DNA of 64,000 bases, from NCBI GenBank assembly GCA_002436025.1, contig DIXM01000001.1:62001-126000 (forward strand). The letters are read 5' to 3'. Within the stretch, counting starts at the first letter, position 1, and every line of letters begins with the position of its first letter. This DNA is from a candidate division Hyd24-12 bacterium UBA6080. Lineage in GTDB: Bacteria > Fermentibacterota > Fermentibacteria > Fermentibacterales > JCC-6. This document shows, one piece after another, positions 1 through 8,182 of the stretch. The notes under the pieces were generated by a model. That model was not told the origin of the DNA. It worked only from the letters and a program-made list of their open reading frames with translations, and did not search any database. Made by a program: the position numbers and the translations under genes.

Positions 1-591
1 CGATCCCATGAATGCCTGGGGCAGGGCCAGGTGGTCGTCGCCGGAGAAAAGCCCGATGGAGCATGCACGGCGTATCTCGGTTATCCTTTCAATACTGCCC
101 GCGGCATCCTTGAGGGCTTTGATGTTCCCATGCCCGGCAAGTGCGGCTATGGTCTCCACCGTCATGCAGGTGCCGGTCCTGCCCGGTACGTTGTAGATCA
201 TCACGGGAAGCGTGGAAGCGTCGGCCACTGCTTGGAAATGGGCGATCTGGCCCGCTGGTGTCGGCTTGTTGTAGTAGGGGGTGATGACGAGGACCCCGTC
301 TATCCCGGTTTTGACCGCGTCGCGAGTGAACCTTGTCGTCGATTCAGTGCAGTTGGTGCCTGTCCCGCCAAGTACCGGTACCGCCCCCGCGGCCTGATCC
401 ACAACGGTTTCCATCACCATAAGCCTCTCGGCTTCGCTCATGGTGGCGGGTTCGCCGGTGCAGCCGCACGCCAGGAGCCCCTCGACACCGTTTTCGATCT
501 GAAATGCGACCAGGCGGCGGAGGGCCCCCGTGTCGGGGACCCCGCCTGTGAAAGGGGTTGCCAGGGCGGTTACGGTGCCCCGAAGGTTCAC
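1..591 (-). CDS. dapA: 4-hydroxy-tetrahydrodipicolinate synthase, cut at the window start
   Basis: Condenses pyruvate with aspartate semialdehyde in the lysine/diaminopimelate pathway (cytoplasmic). I translated it directly: the GTG start is at 591 and the C-terminus lies before base 1, leaving 197 codons. Family marks are GCTGE near residue 45, the TPYYNKP segment carrying the catalytic Tyr, YNVPGRTG with the substrate-carboxylate Arg, and ALKDAAG carrying the Schiff-base Lys. The usual GTTGE reads GCTGE, so the first active-site Thr is Cys. The start overlaps the slipin stop as GTGA, so translation is probably coupled. The Arg in YNVPGRTG favours DapA over other members of the NAL/DHDPS superfamily, but an aldolase relative cannot be fully excluded from a partial gene. 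Confidence 0.9.
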   Translation of the reverse strand, partial: MNLRGTVTALATPFTGGVPDTGALRRLVAFQIENGVEGLLACGCTGEPATMSEAERLMVMETVVDQAAGAVPVLGGTGTNCTESTTRFTRDAVKTGIDGVLVITPYYNKPTPAGQIAHFQAVADASTLPVMIYNVPGRTGTCMTVETIAALAGHGNIKALKDAAGSIERITEIRRACSIGLFSGDDHLALPQAFMGS

Positions 592-1346
592 TGCTTGTCC
601 CTTTTTGCCATCATGTCCATGAAGGGCTTCATGAGTTCGATGGGGATGGGGAACGCGATAGTGGAGTTGTTCTCAGTAGCGATCTCGCTCAGGGTCTGCA
701 GGTATCTGAGCTGGAGGGCGACAGGGTGCTGCTCGATAACCACGGCCGCTTCGCTGAGTTTCTTGGATGCCTGGAACTCGGCGTCGGCGCGGATGATCTT
801 GGAGCGGCGGTCCCTCTCCGCTTCGGCCTCTTTTGCCATGACCCTCTGCATCTCAACGGGAAGGTCGACATGCTTGACCTCGACCGCGGTGACCTTGATG
901 CCCCACGGGTCGGTGGCGCGGTCGAGTATGTCCTGCAGCCTGGAGTTGATCTCGTCGCGCTCGGACAGGAGCTGGTCGAGGGTGGCTTCACCCAGCACGC
1001 TTCGCAGGGTGGTCTGGGCGAGCTGGTTCGTGGCATACATGTAGTTGGTGACCTCGAGAATGGCGCGTTTGGGGTCCATCACCTTGTAGTATGCCACGGC
1101 GTTCACTTTCACACTTACGTTGTCGCGGGTGATTATGTCCTGCGGGGGGACGTCCATGGTTATTATCCTGAGGTCGACCTTCTTGAGCTGATCGATGACG
1201 GGGAAGACGAATATCAGCCCGGGGCCCTTCAGACCGATGACCTTGCCAAGACGGAAAACAACGCCCCGCTGGTACTCCTTGAGCACCCTGAGGGAGATGA
1301 GAAGAAAGAAACCAATGATCCCGAGAGGGATACAGATCACGCCCAT
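588..1346 (-). CDS. Slipin (stomatin/prohibitin-like SPFH membrane protein)
   Basis: 252 residues. One hydrophobic segment at residues 2-20 is followed by an SPFH domain (about 22-190) with the slipin hallmarks YQRGVVFRLGK and PGLIFVFPVID, then a charged coiled segment (MAKEAEAERDRRSKIIRA). SPFH proteins of this type form oligomeric cages or microdomain scaffolds on the inner membrane. The upstream neighbour, two bases away, encodes a short NfeD protein; NfeD/slipin pairing is a well-known conserved gene context and supports the call. The stop overlaps the dapA start. No protease domain is present, so it is not HflC/HflK fused to a peptidase. Confidence 0.9.
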   Translation of the reverse strand: MGVICIPLGIIGFFLLISLRVLKEYQRGVVFRLGKVIGLKGPGLIFVFPVIDQLKKVDLRIITMDVPPQDIITRDNVSVKVNAVAYYKVMDPKRAILEVTNYMYATNQLAQTTLRSVLGEATLDQLLSERDEINSRLQDILDRATDPWGIKVTAVEVKHVDLPVEMQRVMAKEAEAERDRRSKIIRADAEFQASKKLSEAAVVIEQHPVALQLRYLQTLSEIATENNSTIAFPIPIELMKPFMDMMAKRDKQ

Positions 1347-1348
1347 GT

Positions 1349-1651
1349 TCAGCTTCCTTTCCTGTTGACGGGTTCAACTATGAGAACGGGATCGTCGGGG
1401 TCGTGGGTGAGGACCCTCACTTCCTGACCGGGTGAAAGCTGTGCTGCGGACCTGCACCACCACAACTCACCCCTGACTTCCATGACATGTCTGCCCCGAA
1501 AACCAACATGTCTTTTCACAACGCCTGTCTCACCGGTCATTCCGTCGTATCCGGTCAGTCTGGGTCGCTTCTGAGCACTCAGTCCGACGATGACAAGAAA
1601 GACGAAAATAGCGAGCAGAGTGGCGGCCGTGAGTAAGAGAGTGTAATTCAC
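1349..1651 (-). CDS. Short NfeD-family membrane protein (partner of the slipin)
   Basis: One transmembrane segment (about residues 5-25) is followed by a small beta-rich C-terminal domain containing GETGVV, GELWW and GQEVRV, the pattern of the NfeD C-terminal OB-fold. It lacks the N-terminal ClpP-like protease of long NfeD, so it is the short type that accompanies slipins. I chose GTG at 1651 (100 residues) over a TTG at 1663: GGAGGG lies four bases before the GTG, and the GTG overlaps the pilT stop as GTGA, the junction style used throughout the region. Role: probably stabilises or modulates the slipin scaffold (inference from context). Confidence 0.82.
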   Translation of the reverse strand: MNYTLLLTAATLLAIFVFLVIVGLSAQKRPRLTGYDGMTGETGVVKRHVGFRGRHVMEVRGELWWCRSAAQLSPGQEVRVLTHDPDDPVLIVEPVNRKGS

Positions 1652-2757
1652 AAAACCCTCCAATCGTCCGAGGATTCGACACCCTTAATCCTAAGTATCA
1701 GAGCCGTGGGATTGGTCGCGGCGGAGAGAGCCGTTTCCTGGTCGATGGCGCCGTCGGTCAGGAGCTGGAACAAAGCCATGTCGAAGGTTTGCATGCCGTA
1801 CTGCCTGCCGCTCTGCTCCATTGTTTCGTGGATGAGGTAGATCTTTTCGGGGTCGGAGATGCAGTCCATGATCGTCGACGTATGCATCATTATCTCGCAG
1901 GCGAGGACCCGCTCTCCGCTGTCGTCGCACCTGGGGAGAAGCCTCTGGCTGATGACTCCCTTGAGAAGACCACCGAGCTGTATCCTGACCTGTTTCTGCT
2001 GGTGCGATGGGAACATGTCGATGATGCGGTTCACTGTTTCCGCCGCGTCGGTGGTGTGCAGCGTGCTCATTACAAGGTGACCGGTCTCTGCACCAGTGAG
2101 CGCGATGAGCGCTGTTTCGGCATCCCTCATCTCACCGATCAGAATGACGTCGGGATCCTGACGGAACACCGATCTGAGGGCGTTCGCCCAGCCTGCGGTG
2201 TCGATGCCCACCTCACGCTGACAGACGCTGGAAGCAATGTCCGCATGAAGGAACTCGATGGGGTCCTCGATGGTCACTATGTGCGCCTTGCGGTTCTCGT
2301 TGATGTGCCTGATCATGGCTGCCAGTGTCGTCGACTTTCCACTGCCCGTGGCACCCGTGACAAGAACGAGACCACGCCGTTCGGTGGCGATCTGCTTCAC
2401 AATGGGGGGAAGGCCCAGCTTGTCAATATCCGGCACGCTGAAGGGGATCTTGCGCATGACAACCGCGGGAGTGCCCCTTTGATGAAAGATGTTCACCCTG
2501 AACCTGGCTTTGCCCCCGAGGCTGTACGCCAGATCGATCTCGTTCCCCTCGTTGAGGGAGCTTATCTGCTTTTCACTGGCTATCTCGGAGATGATCCGAT
2601 TGACATGCTCTGCGGCAAACACCGGAAAGCCTTCGGCGTGGACTATGTGTCCTGACCGGCGCACAACGGGGGTGGACCCTGCCTTGAAATGAATGTCGCT
2701 GACCTGGTCATCGACCAGGGCCTCAAGAATCTGATCAATCGCCTTGTCCCGAGCCAT
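1648..2757 (-). CDS. PilT/PilU-family pilus retraction ATPase
   Basis: 369 residues. A PAS-like N-terminal domain is followed by the RecA-like secretion ATPase core: Walker A GATGSGKST near 134-142, the Asp-box region TIEDPIEFLH, Walker B-like VILIGEMRD near 204, and the His box STLHTTDA. The C-terminal YGMQTFDMAL motif is shared by PilT and PilU. Such ATPases power type IV pilus depolymerisation from the cytoplasmic side. The canonical AIRNLIRE motif of PilT is not evident, so the PilU branch is possible. It is well away from the prepilin cluster at 18.5-33 kb, which it could serve. ATG start with a purine-rich AAGGGAAAAGGGG stretch upstream; it overlaps the end of nadD. Confidence 0.9.
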   Translation of the reverse strand: MARDKAIDQILEALVDDQVSDIHFKAGSTPVVRRSGHIVHAEGFPVFAAEHVNRIISEIASEKQISSLNEGNEIDLAYSLGGKARFRVNIFHQRGTPAVVMRKIPFSVPDIDKLGLPPIVKQIATERRGLVLVTGATGSGKSTTLAAMIRHINENRKAHIVTIEDPIEFLHADIASSVCQREVGIDTAGWANALRSVFRQDPDVILIGEMRDAETALIALTGAETGHLVMSTLHTTDAAETVNRIIDMFPSHQQKQVRIQLGGLLKGVISQRLLPRCDDSGERVLACEIMMHTSTIMDCISDPEKIYLIHETMEQSGRQYGMQTFDMALFQLLTDGAIDQETALSAATNPTALILRIKGVESSDDWRVL

Positions 2758-3322
2758 ACAACCCCTTTTCCCTTATATATGCCCTCACCCCGTCACCTAC
2801 AAGGTATCTGATGCTTCTTCCCCCCGCAACCCTCGCCCTTATCATGGACGAGGAAATCCAGACCCCGGGAAAGTCGAACAGACGCACCGATTCAATGTAG
2901 ACCGGGTCTACTCCGGCGATGGAGAACCCGGGCCGTGTCCCGACAACCACTCTGGCATCTTCAAGAATGGTCAGGGGATCCTTCCACGCTTTCATTTCCA
3001 GAAGGCTGTCGAGACCCATGACGATGCAGGGCTTTCCACCGAACAGCACACTGAGCCTTCGAACGAGGTTCACGGTGTATGAAGGTCCCTGATGCGGCTC
3101 AACGTCAAGGATCGAATAGCGGGGGTCATCGGAGATGGAAAGGGAAAGCATCTTCATGCGGTGGGAAAAATCAGAGATCTCGCCTTCACCCTTGTGTGGC
3201 GGGTTGCGGGCGGGCACGAAACTCACGTGGTCGAGTTTCAGGAACTCGAGAGCCTCCTGGGCAAGCACCAGGTGTCCGACATGGGGCGGATCGAATGTGC
3301 CTCCCAGAAAGCCTCTGGTCAT
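2735..3322 (-). CDS. nadD: Nicotinate-nucleotide adenylyltransferase
   Basis: Transfers AMP from ATP to nicotinate mononucleotide to give deamido-NAD in cytoplasmic NAD synthesis. The nucleotidyltransferase signature GGTFDPPHVGH lies at the extreme N-terminus (HxGH motif included), and ISSSMIR near the C-terminus is the second ATP-binding motif. The start is set at ATG 3322 (195 residues), because this puts the signature at residue 5 and overlaps the upstream stop as ATGA; a longer in-frame ATG at 3379 would add 19 residues unlike the family. Its end overlaps pilT by about 23 bases. Confidence 0.93.
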   Translation of the reverse strand: MTRGFLGGTFDPPHVGHLVLAQEALEFLKLDHVSFVPARNPPHKGEGEISDFSHRMKMLSLSISDDPRYSILDVEPHQGPSYTVNLVRRLSVLFGGKPCIVMGLDSLLEMKAWKDPLTILEDARVVVGTRPGFSIAGVDPVYIESVRLFDFPGVWISSSMIRARVAGGRSIRYLVGDGVRAYIREKGLYGSGQGD

Positions 3323-4065
3323 CGGTCCTCCGAGAGGCTCTCCTCCACCCTGGTCAGCTGGGCCGGGGTGAGATCGCATTCGTCCCTGGCCCGGCGGTAG
3401 TAGCTTCTCGCCGAGAAGTCGTTTCCCATGGCAAGGTAGGCGTCGCCGATGGTCAGCAGAAGCTCCGCCCTGCAGGAAGCCTGGGGATGGTTGTCGAGGG
3501 CCTCCCTGAGGTAGAGTATCGCTGCTTCGGGTTTGTCGCGCCTGAGATAGAAACGGCCTGTATCAAGCGCTCGAAGCGCCAGATGTTCGTCAACCACTCC
3601 GAGAAGCTCAAGGGCCTGGTCCATGAGTTCGGACCCCGGGTAGCTCTCGATGAATGCCTGAAGCTCTTCCCGGGCACGGAGCACCGGAGCAGGATCGCGC
3701 CGGTGGTCACGCCTCTGGCTCCACATGGTTTCCGCGAGGGCAAACTGGGCGTCGTCGGCCCACGCTCCCCTGGGAAACTCGTTCACGACCCGGTAGAGGT
3801 TGAACTCGGCGTCAGCCCAGAGGCTCATTTCACGGTCGCAGAGAGCTCCACGAAGAAGAAAGAAATCGTAGAGTTCATCTCCCGGATAGCGGAACTGCAT
3901 CTCGGTGTAGATCAGTGAGGCCTGTGACCAGGCACCGTTTTCAAAGTGCCGGTCCGCCAGTTCGATCATCTCGTCCCTGGACATCCCGGTTGTGGAAACG
4001 GAAGTCCCGCAGGACGCCAGCGCTGAAAGAACGCCGACCCACAGGAAAAAAGTCTTTCTTTTCAT
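3319..4065 (-). CDS. BamD/YfiO-like TPR lipoprotein
   Basis: 248 residues. A signal peptide ends in the lipobox LASC, so it should be an outer- or inner-membrane lipoprotein. The rest is helical TPR-like repeats (ADRHFENGAWSQASLIY, AFIESYPGSELMDQALELL, ARSYYRRARDECD), the layout of BamD, the TPR partner of BamA in outer-membrane protein assembly. It sits in a run of envelope genes and overlaps both neighbours by four bases (ATGA). A second, shorter BamD-like TPR segment is present in the product at 7563-8174, so which one is the real BamD is open. Confidence 0.72.
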   Translation of the reverse strand: MKRKTFFLWVGVLSALASCGTSVSTTGMSRDEMIELADRHFENGAWSQASLIYTEMQFRYPGDELYDFFLLRGALCDREMSLWADAEFNLYRVVNEFPRGAWADDAQFALAETMWSQRRDHRRDPAPVLRAREELQAFIESYPGSELMDQALELLGVVDEHLALRALDTGRFYLRRDKPEAAILYLREALDNHPQASCRAELLLTIGDAYLAMGNDFSARSYYRRARDECDLTPAQLTRVEESLSEDR

Positions 4066-5081
4066 TCAACTCCTAAAGGGGTGACGAAGTACCTCAGGGA
4101 ATCCCTGCGGGCGGCGGCGGTAATGGCTGCCTGCGAGGTGAGTCCGGGTGAGACCTGGCACGCCCGGGTGTACCAGAGCAGTGCGGTCTGGGGATCGCCG
4201 GCACCCTGCGCCATTTCACCCAGTATCAACGCTGCATCGACACGGACCCCGGTGAAACTGGAACTCCATACCTCCATCAGTCTCTCCCTGGCCAGGGCCA
4301 GCTGGCCCTCCTCAAGATCGGTGCGGGCCGAACGAAGGAGAAGTTCCATCCGTCTGTGACGCCAGCCGGGTTCAATTGAACCAAGCCTGTCGAGTTCGGT
4401 AAGAACCTCGAGTTCGTCGCTCCAGCGGGATGGAGCGTACTGCATGAGCCTCGCCGTAGCTTCAAGCCTGGGCGTTCTGAGGTCGGTTCTGACCAGTGGA
4501 ATACGGTCCAGTTCGACCAGATGAATTTCCGCATGGAAAGCCAGGATGCTGTCTTCCATGGGGGTTCCAACCAGTGAATCGGGAACGGCGGAAACAGTGG
4601 AAAGATGCCAAGCTGCGAAGGCTCCCCGAAGAAGCCACTCCTCCTCGAACACCCCGGCGAGATCCGGGCAGGTTGTGACGGCGGCGCCGAAAGCGTTGTA
4701 AGCCTGAAGGGAATCGGAATCTCGCGCCATCTCCCATCCCAGCCTTCGCCAGAGCTCACCGATCTCTCTGGGTTCAACGGTTCCCGGTGTGTCCGTGAGT
4801 ATCTGCAGGGCTTCAAGGGCTTTCTGTCTCGAGGCCCTGTTCCTGTTGGCCTGGGCGGAGAGAACGGCCGCTTCGGCGTACTCGAGCTGAAGGAGGGGAT
4901 CGTACCCGGAAGCGAGTGTCAGTGCCTCACCATAAAAAACCATGGCCTGCTCGTACTGGCCCGATGACATGAGGGTCCGGGCCTGCTGAAGCAGGTCTTC
5001 CTGTTCACCGGAAGCGCCGGTGTCGCACCCTGGTGCTGCAAGGAGAAGGAGAAACAACGCAGGGATAAGGGATCTACACAT
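4062..5081 (-). CDS. TPR-repeat lipoprotein of unknown role
   Basis: 339 residues. The signal peptide ends AAPGC (lipobox, lipidated Cys near residue 18), followed by helical repeats resembling TPRs (LLQQARTLMSSGQYEQAMVFY near the N-terminus; ALLWYTRACQVSPGL near the C-terminus). No enzyme motif is visible. I chose ATG 5081, which overlaps the preceding stop as TGATG; a TTG one codon earlier is the alternative. It lies between a BamD-like lipoprotein and an unknown membrane-anchored envelope protein, so a role in envelope assembly or protein-protein scaffolding is inferred from context only. Confidence 0.65.
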   Translation of the reverse strand: MCRSLIPALFLLLLAAPGCDTGASGEQEDLLQQARTLMSSGQYEQAMVFYGEALTLASGYDPLLQLEYAEAAVLSAQANRNRASRQKALEALQILTDTPGTVEPREIGELWRRLGWEMARDSDSLQAYNAFGAAVTTCPDLAGVFEEEWLLRGAFAAWHLSTVSAVPDSLVGTPMEDSILAFHAEIHLVELDRIPLVRTDLRTPRLEATARLMQYAPSRWSDELEVLTELDRLGSIEPGWRHRRMELLLRSARTDLEEGQLALARERLMEVWSSSFTGVRVDAALILGEMAQGAGDPQTALLWYTRACQVSPGLTSQAAITAAARRDSLRYFVTPLGVE

Positions 5082-5665
5082 CAATCAGCCCTGCTGGAGT
5101 AGAACAGGTAGATGAGCGCAGCCACGACGCCGGTCACAACCACGGGCTCGAGAACCTTGTTGCCCGACCCTTCGGGAACGGTGTCGTTTACCCACAGCTC
5201 GGTTCGATGCTCGAAAAGCAGCTGGTCGTCAGGCGAAACTGTGTCCTGGATCAGGCCTTCGGTCCTCCAGGTGTTAACGACCACACCGCTCTCGTCCAGA
5301 AGGGAGAAAGCGAGGCTGCACACTGCGGATCTGGGCATCCTTCTTGCACCGAGGAACCATGACCTCTCGATCTCGCCGTACACTACTCCGAGCTGCATGG
5401 GGCGAACAATTATCTGTGAGCCAATTCTTTCGGTTCTCTCCGCGGTGACCCCTATACCTTTTTCAGACAGCAGGTTGGTGAGGGCCTGTACGACGAGCCA
5501 TCCACCCTCATGACCGCCTTCAACGGTTATGAAAAGGCTTTCCGTGCCCTGAAGCGAGACGGCGTCTGCCACTGGAGTCACGGCCTGAAGAACTGCCTGC
5601 TCGGTTATCTCAAGGTTTCCCTGAACCCCGGTAAGGGTCGCGAGGACCAGCGCGAAGAACATCAT
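5081..5665 (-). CDS. Unknown envelope protein with signal peptide and C-terminal membrane segment
   Basis: 194 residues, not recognised. The N-terminus is hydrophobic with a likely cleavage after VQG near residue 16. The middle contains FITVEGGHEGGWLVVQALTNLLSEKGI and a conserved-looking mixed alpha/beta stretch, and a short hydrophobic helix (VVVTGVVAALIYLFY) precedes a three-residue charged tail. This is compatible with a periplasmic domain anchored by its C-terminus. It is the first gene of a tightly overlapping trio with the TPR lipoprotein and BamD-like lipoprotein, so the three may form one complex. AAGGAAGGG lies at good distance from the first of two consecutive ATGs. Confidence 0.6.
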   Translation of the reverse strand: MMFFALVLATLTGVQGNLEITEQAVLQAVTPVADAVSLQGTESLFITVEGGHEGGWLVVQALTNLLSEKGIGVTAERTERIGSQIIVRPMQLGVVYGEIERSWFLGARRMPRSAVCSLAFSLLDESGVVVNTWRTEGLIQDTVSPDDQLLFEHRTELWVNDTVPEGSGNKVLEPVVVTGVVAALIYLFYSSRAD

Positions 5666-5717
5666 TAGGGTACCCTTCCTTCAGAGTGATTGCCATCATC
5701 ATCGCTGGAATATAGGT

Positions 5718-6962
5718 TCATTCCGCTTTATCGACTACCATTTCCGAACCTGAGCCGCTGACCAGAGTGCACATCACAACCGAGCCGGGAACAACGGGGC
5801 TTGTGAAGGTTGCCTGCAGGTCAGCCTCGGGAGCGTCGTAAAGGCTGTGCCCGGTCAGGGGGGTGTCAGCCATCACGGGAAAACGTTGTCCCATTAGTCT
5901 TTCTGTCCATGAATGGTAAATGCTCTCACCCAGTGACGACAGGGCGGAAAGCCTTTGCCCGGCTTCGTGACCGGGAACTGCGTCTCCCTGCAGGGCCGCC
6001 CTTTCGTACTCGGTGGTGCCCTCTTCGGGCCACCAGGGGAAGGCGGCTATATGCCTGAGCGACGGCCATCTTCCCAGAAAGCTTTCCAGACAGTGAAAAT
6101 CCCTGTCGGTCTCTCCGGGGTACCCGGTTATAACCGTGAACCTGACGGCCACCGGCCTCGAAAGGCCTTCGATGGTCTCCATGATCCTCGATAACCGGTC
6201 GGGGCCGTAGCCTCTGCCCATCCTCTCGAGTGTCGTGGCGGATGCGTGCTGGATCGGCATATCAAGGTAGGGTGCAAGATTTGGCCTGGACTCGAAAAGT
6301 CCGGGAAGGTCAGCCGGAAAATGCGCGGGATGAACGTAGTACAGCCTGAACCATACACTTGGGTGCAGGGCGGTCACGCTGTCGAGGATGCCGGTGAGTT
6401 CCGGATGTGCTCCGGAATCCTGGGCAACCAGCCCCACCTCCCTGGCGCCCTGCCCCACCACCTGGTTCACTGAATCCACGACGCTTGCAGCTTCGATGGG
6501 AATGAAGGGTCCCCTGATGTCGGGAATGGTGCAGTAACTGCACCTGTTGCTGCAGCCTTCGGCTATCTTGACGTACCTGTAAACCCCGCTCCCGCTCTGG
6601 CGGGGAAGCCGGCCTTCCACCCCGAGCCAGCGCGCTAACCGGTGATGCCCGCCCGGCCCGATAACAAGATCGATCTCCTCGAGACCACCGCTGCCGTCAT
6701 CGTCATACCTTCCGGGAAGACACCCCGCTAGAATCACGTGCCTTCGTTCACCGGCGGCCTTCCAATCCAGGAGCTCACCGAGCCTCTCAAGGCTCTCCTC
6801 CACCGCAGGCTCAATGAACGCACACGTGTTCAGGATCAGAAGGTCGGCCTTTTCAGGATCCTTTCGGAAGCGTAGACCCGCCCCGAGGCACAGACCTGCA
6901 AGGATCTCGGAGTCGACCTGATTCTTGGGGCAGCCCAGGGTGATTATGTGAAAGCTCTTCAA
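5718..6962 (-). CDS. rimO: Ribosomal protein S12 methylthiotransferase RimO
   Basis: Radical SAM enzyme that methylthiolates an aspartate of ribosomal protein S12. N-terminal UPF0004 domain with ITLGCPKNQVDSE (RimO-type, distinct from MiaB), then LNTCAF and LAGCLPG supplying the auxiliary cluster cysteines. The radical SAM motif CSNRCSYC lies near residues 136-143, and a TRAM-like C-terminal tail follows. 414 residues, slightly short for the family (about 430-450). The start is TTG at 6962, immediately after the LolA-like gene's stop, with GGGGAA upstream. Confidence 0.93.
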   Translation of the reverse strand: MKSFHIITLGCPKNQVDSEILAGLCLGAGLRFRKDPEKADLLILNTCAFIEPAVEESLERLGELLDWKAAGERRHVILAGCLPGRYDDDGSGGLEEIDLVIGPGGHHRLARWLGVEGRLPRQSGSGVYRYVKIAEGCSNRCSYCTIPDIRGPFIPIEAASVVDSVNQVVGQGAREVGLVAQDSGAHPELTGILDSVTALHPSVWFRLYYVHPAHFPADLPGLFESRPNLAPYLDMPIQHASATTLERMGRGYGPDRLSRIMETIEGLSRPVAVRFTVITGYPGETDRDFHCLESFLGRWPSLRHIAAFPWWPEEGTTEYERAALQGDAVPGHEAGQRLSALSSLGESIYHSWTERLMGQRFPVMADTPLTGHSLYDAPEADLQATFTSPVVPGSVVMCTLVSGSGSEMVVDKAE

Positions 6963-7535
6963 TCAGTCTTCCCCTGAAACGACCGTGTATCCGTCCGGAA
7001 CTTCCATCACGAAACAGCCAACGGGAAGCGAATCGTGAGCCTCGAGCCCGCTCAGTTCCCATGCCGTTTCATTCCCGTTCACGTCAGTTGTTGCGAACCT
7101 GACGGGAAGAGAATCGGCCATGGCGAAGCAGACCTCCATGCCGATAACCCCGCCCCCCAGGTCGCCGGTGACGGATACGGTGACCAGGCCTGCAGCGCTG
7201 GTTCCCTCTATCAACATACCGTCATCGTCGGCCCTGTTCAATAGATGAAGGAAACCCTCGGGACCCGATTCGCCGTATACAACAATTTCGTTAGAGAGGG
7301 GTTCGATGGTGTAAACCCGTACTCCGTCGCAACCAGTCACCCTGCCCCGGGGGTCTGAGTATTCAAGCCTGAATAGGTTGGGATGGGCAAGGTCAAGAGA
7401 GCCCCTGGTCGTCTCGGTTTCCCGCGTCAGGGCCCATGTCTCGGTCTGGGTGAAGGAACCCGTCAGAAAAACGGTGTTCGAAAGCTTCGAGGTCAGGGGA
7501 TCGAGAAGACCGGTAAAAAGCAGCATCAACAACAT
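6963..7535 (-). CDS. LolA-like periplasmic lipoprotein carrier
   Basis: 190 residues. A hydrophobic leader precedes the pattern of LolA: TGSFTQTETW, then HPNLFRLEYSDPRGRVTGCDGVRVYTIEP, matching the LolA run of substrate-tunnel strands (FTQT, P..FR..Y..P, DG..VW.Y). LolA shuttles lipoproteins from the inner to the outer membrane. The sequence is divergent after residue 90, so it could instead be a DUF-type LolA relative. GGAGGGG lies six bases before the ATG. Together with the many lipoproteins of this window it supports a double-membrane cell plan. Confidence 0.75.
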   Translation of the reverse strand: MLLMLLFTGLLDPLTSKLSNTVFLTGSFTQTETWALTRETETTRGSLDLAHPNLFRLEYSDPRGRVTGCDGVRVYTIEPLSNEIVVYGESGPEGFLHLLNRADDDGMLIEGTSAAGLVTVSVTGDLGGGVIGMEVCFAMADSLPVRFATTDVNGNETAWELSGLEAHDSLPVGCFVMEVPDGYTVVSGED

Positions 7536-7562
7536 TAAAAAGCCCCTCCAAGTCTCTTCCTG

Positions 7563-8174
7563 CTATTCAATGACGGCATCGGTTCCCACGACTATCATCA
7601 CACCGCCACAACCAGGTTCAACGGCATCTATAAGCCCGCCGCCACCCTGATGTTCCACCAGCTGCGGCCTGGATAGCCAGAGGCTGAGCGAATCGGCCAG
7701 TATCCCGGCTGCGACCTCGTAACCCTGCCTGTGCAGCACAACGGTCACTTCGGGCGCATCGGGGTCGTACACGGTGTTCACAGAACACCCGAGAAGAGTA
7801 AGTCTGCCCGACAGCCACTCCATAACGGGTCTTCCTGCGGACTGGCCGACCACTGTCACATCGAGGTCCCTGAACTCCTCGGGAAGCGGCAGCGCTGAAA
7901 CACCCTCCTCACCTTCGCGGAGTTCACTGTCAATCCGTCTGACAGCGAGTCTGGCGTCGTCGGCCAGGGTTGAGCCGGGGAACCTGTAGATCACTCCGTT
8001 GAACTCCTCACGAGATGCGGAAAGACTTCCCCTGAAGTAAAGCTGCCCCGCCCTGGCGAACTGCCCCAATGCGGAACCATCTTCCACCAGCCCTTCCTGA
8101 TCAAGCCCGTCGGAACCGCCCCCGCAGGAGAGCACGAAGAGAAGCACAGATAGAAAAAGAACCACGATCCTCAT
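7563..8174 (-). CDS. Lipoprotein with TPR-like and LytR_C-like domains
   Basis: 203 residues. Lipobox VLSC followed by a Gly/Ser linker. Residues about 35-85 look like a TPR unit of the BamD kind (FARAGQLYFRGSLSASREEF then YRFPGSTLADDARL). Residues about 105-200 resemble the LytR_C domain: a VTVVGQSAG opening, a conserved LLGCSV strand, then VTVVLHRQGYEVAAGILADSL and a closing MIVVGTD. LytR_C is found in cell-wall glycopolymer ligases and some SPOR-like envelope proteins; its ligand is not certain. The fusion on a lipoprotein is unusual. Strong GGAG before the ATG; eight bases separate it from ftsK. Confidence 0.6.
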   Translation of the reverse strand: MRIVVLFLSVLLFVLSCGGGSDGLDQEGLVEDGSALGQFARAGQLYFRGSLSASREEFNGVIYRFPGSTLADDARLAVRRIDSELREGEEGVSALPLPEEFRDLDVTVVGQSAGRPVMEWLSGRLTLLGCSVNTVYDPDAPEVTVVLHRQGYEVAAGILADSLSLWLSRPQLVEHQGGGGLIDAVEPGCGGVMIVVGTDAVIE

Positions 8175-8182
8175 CTCATCTC

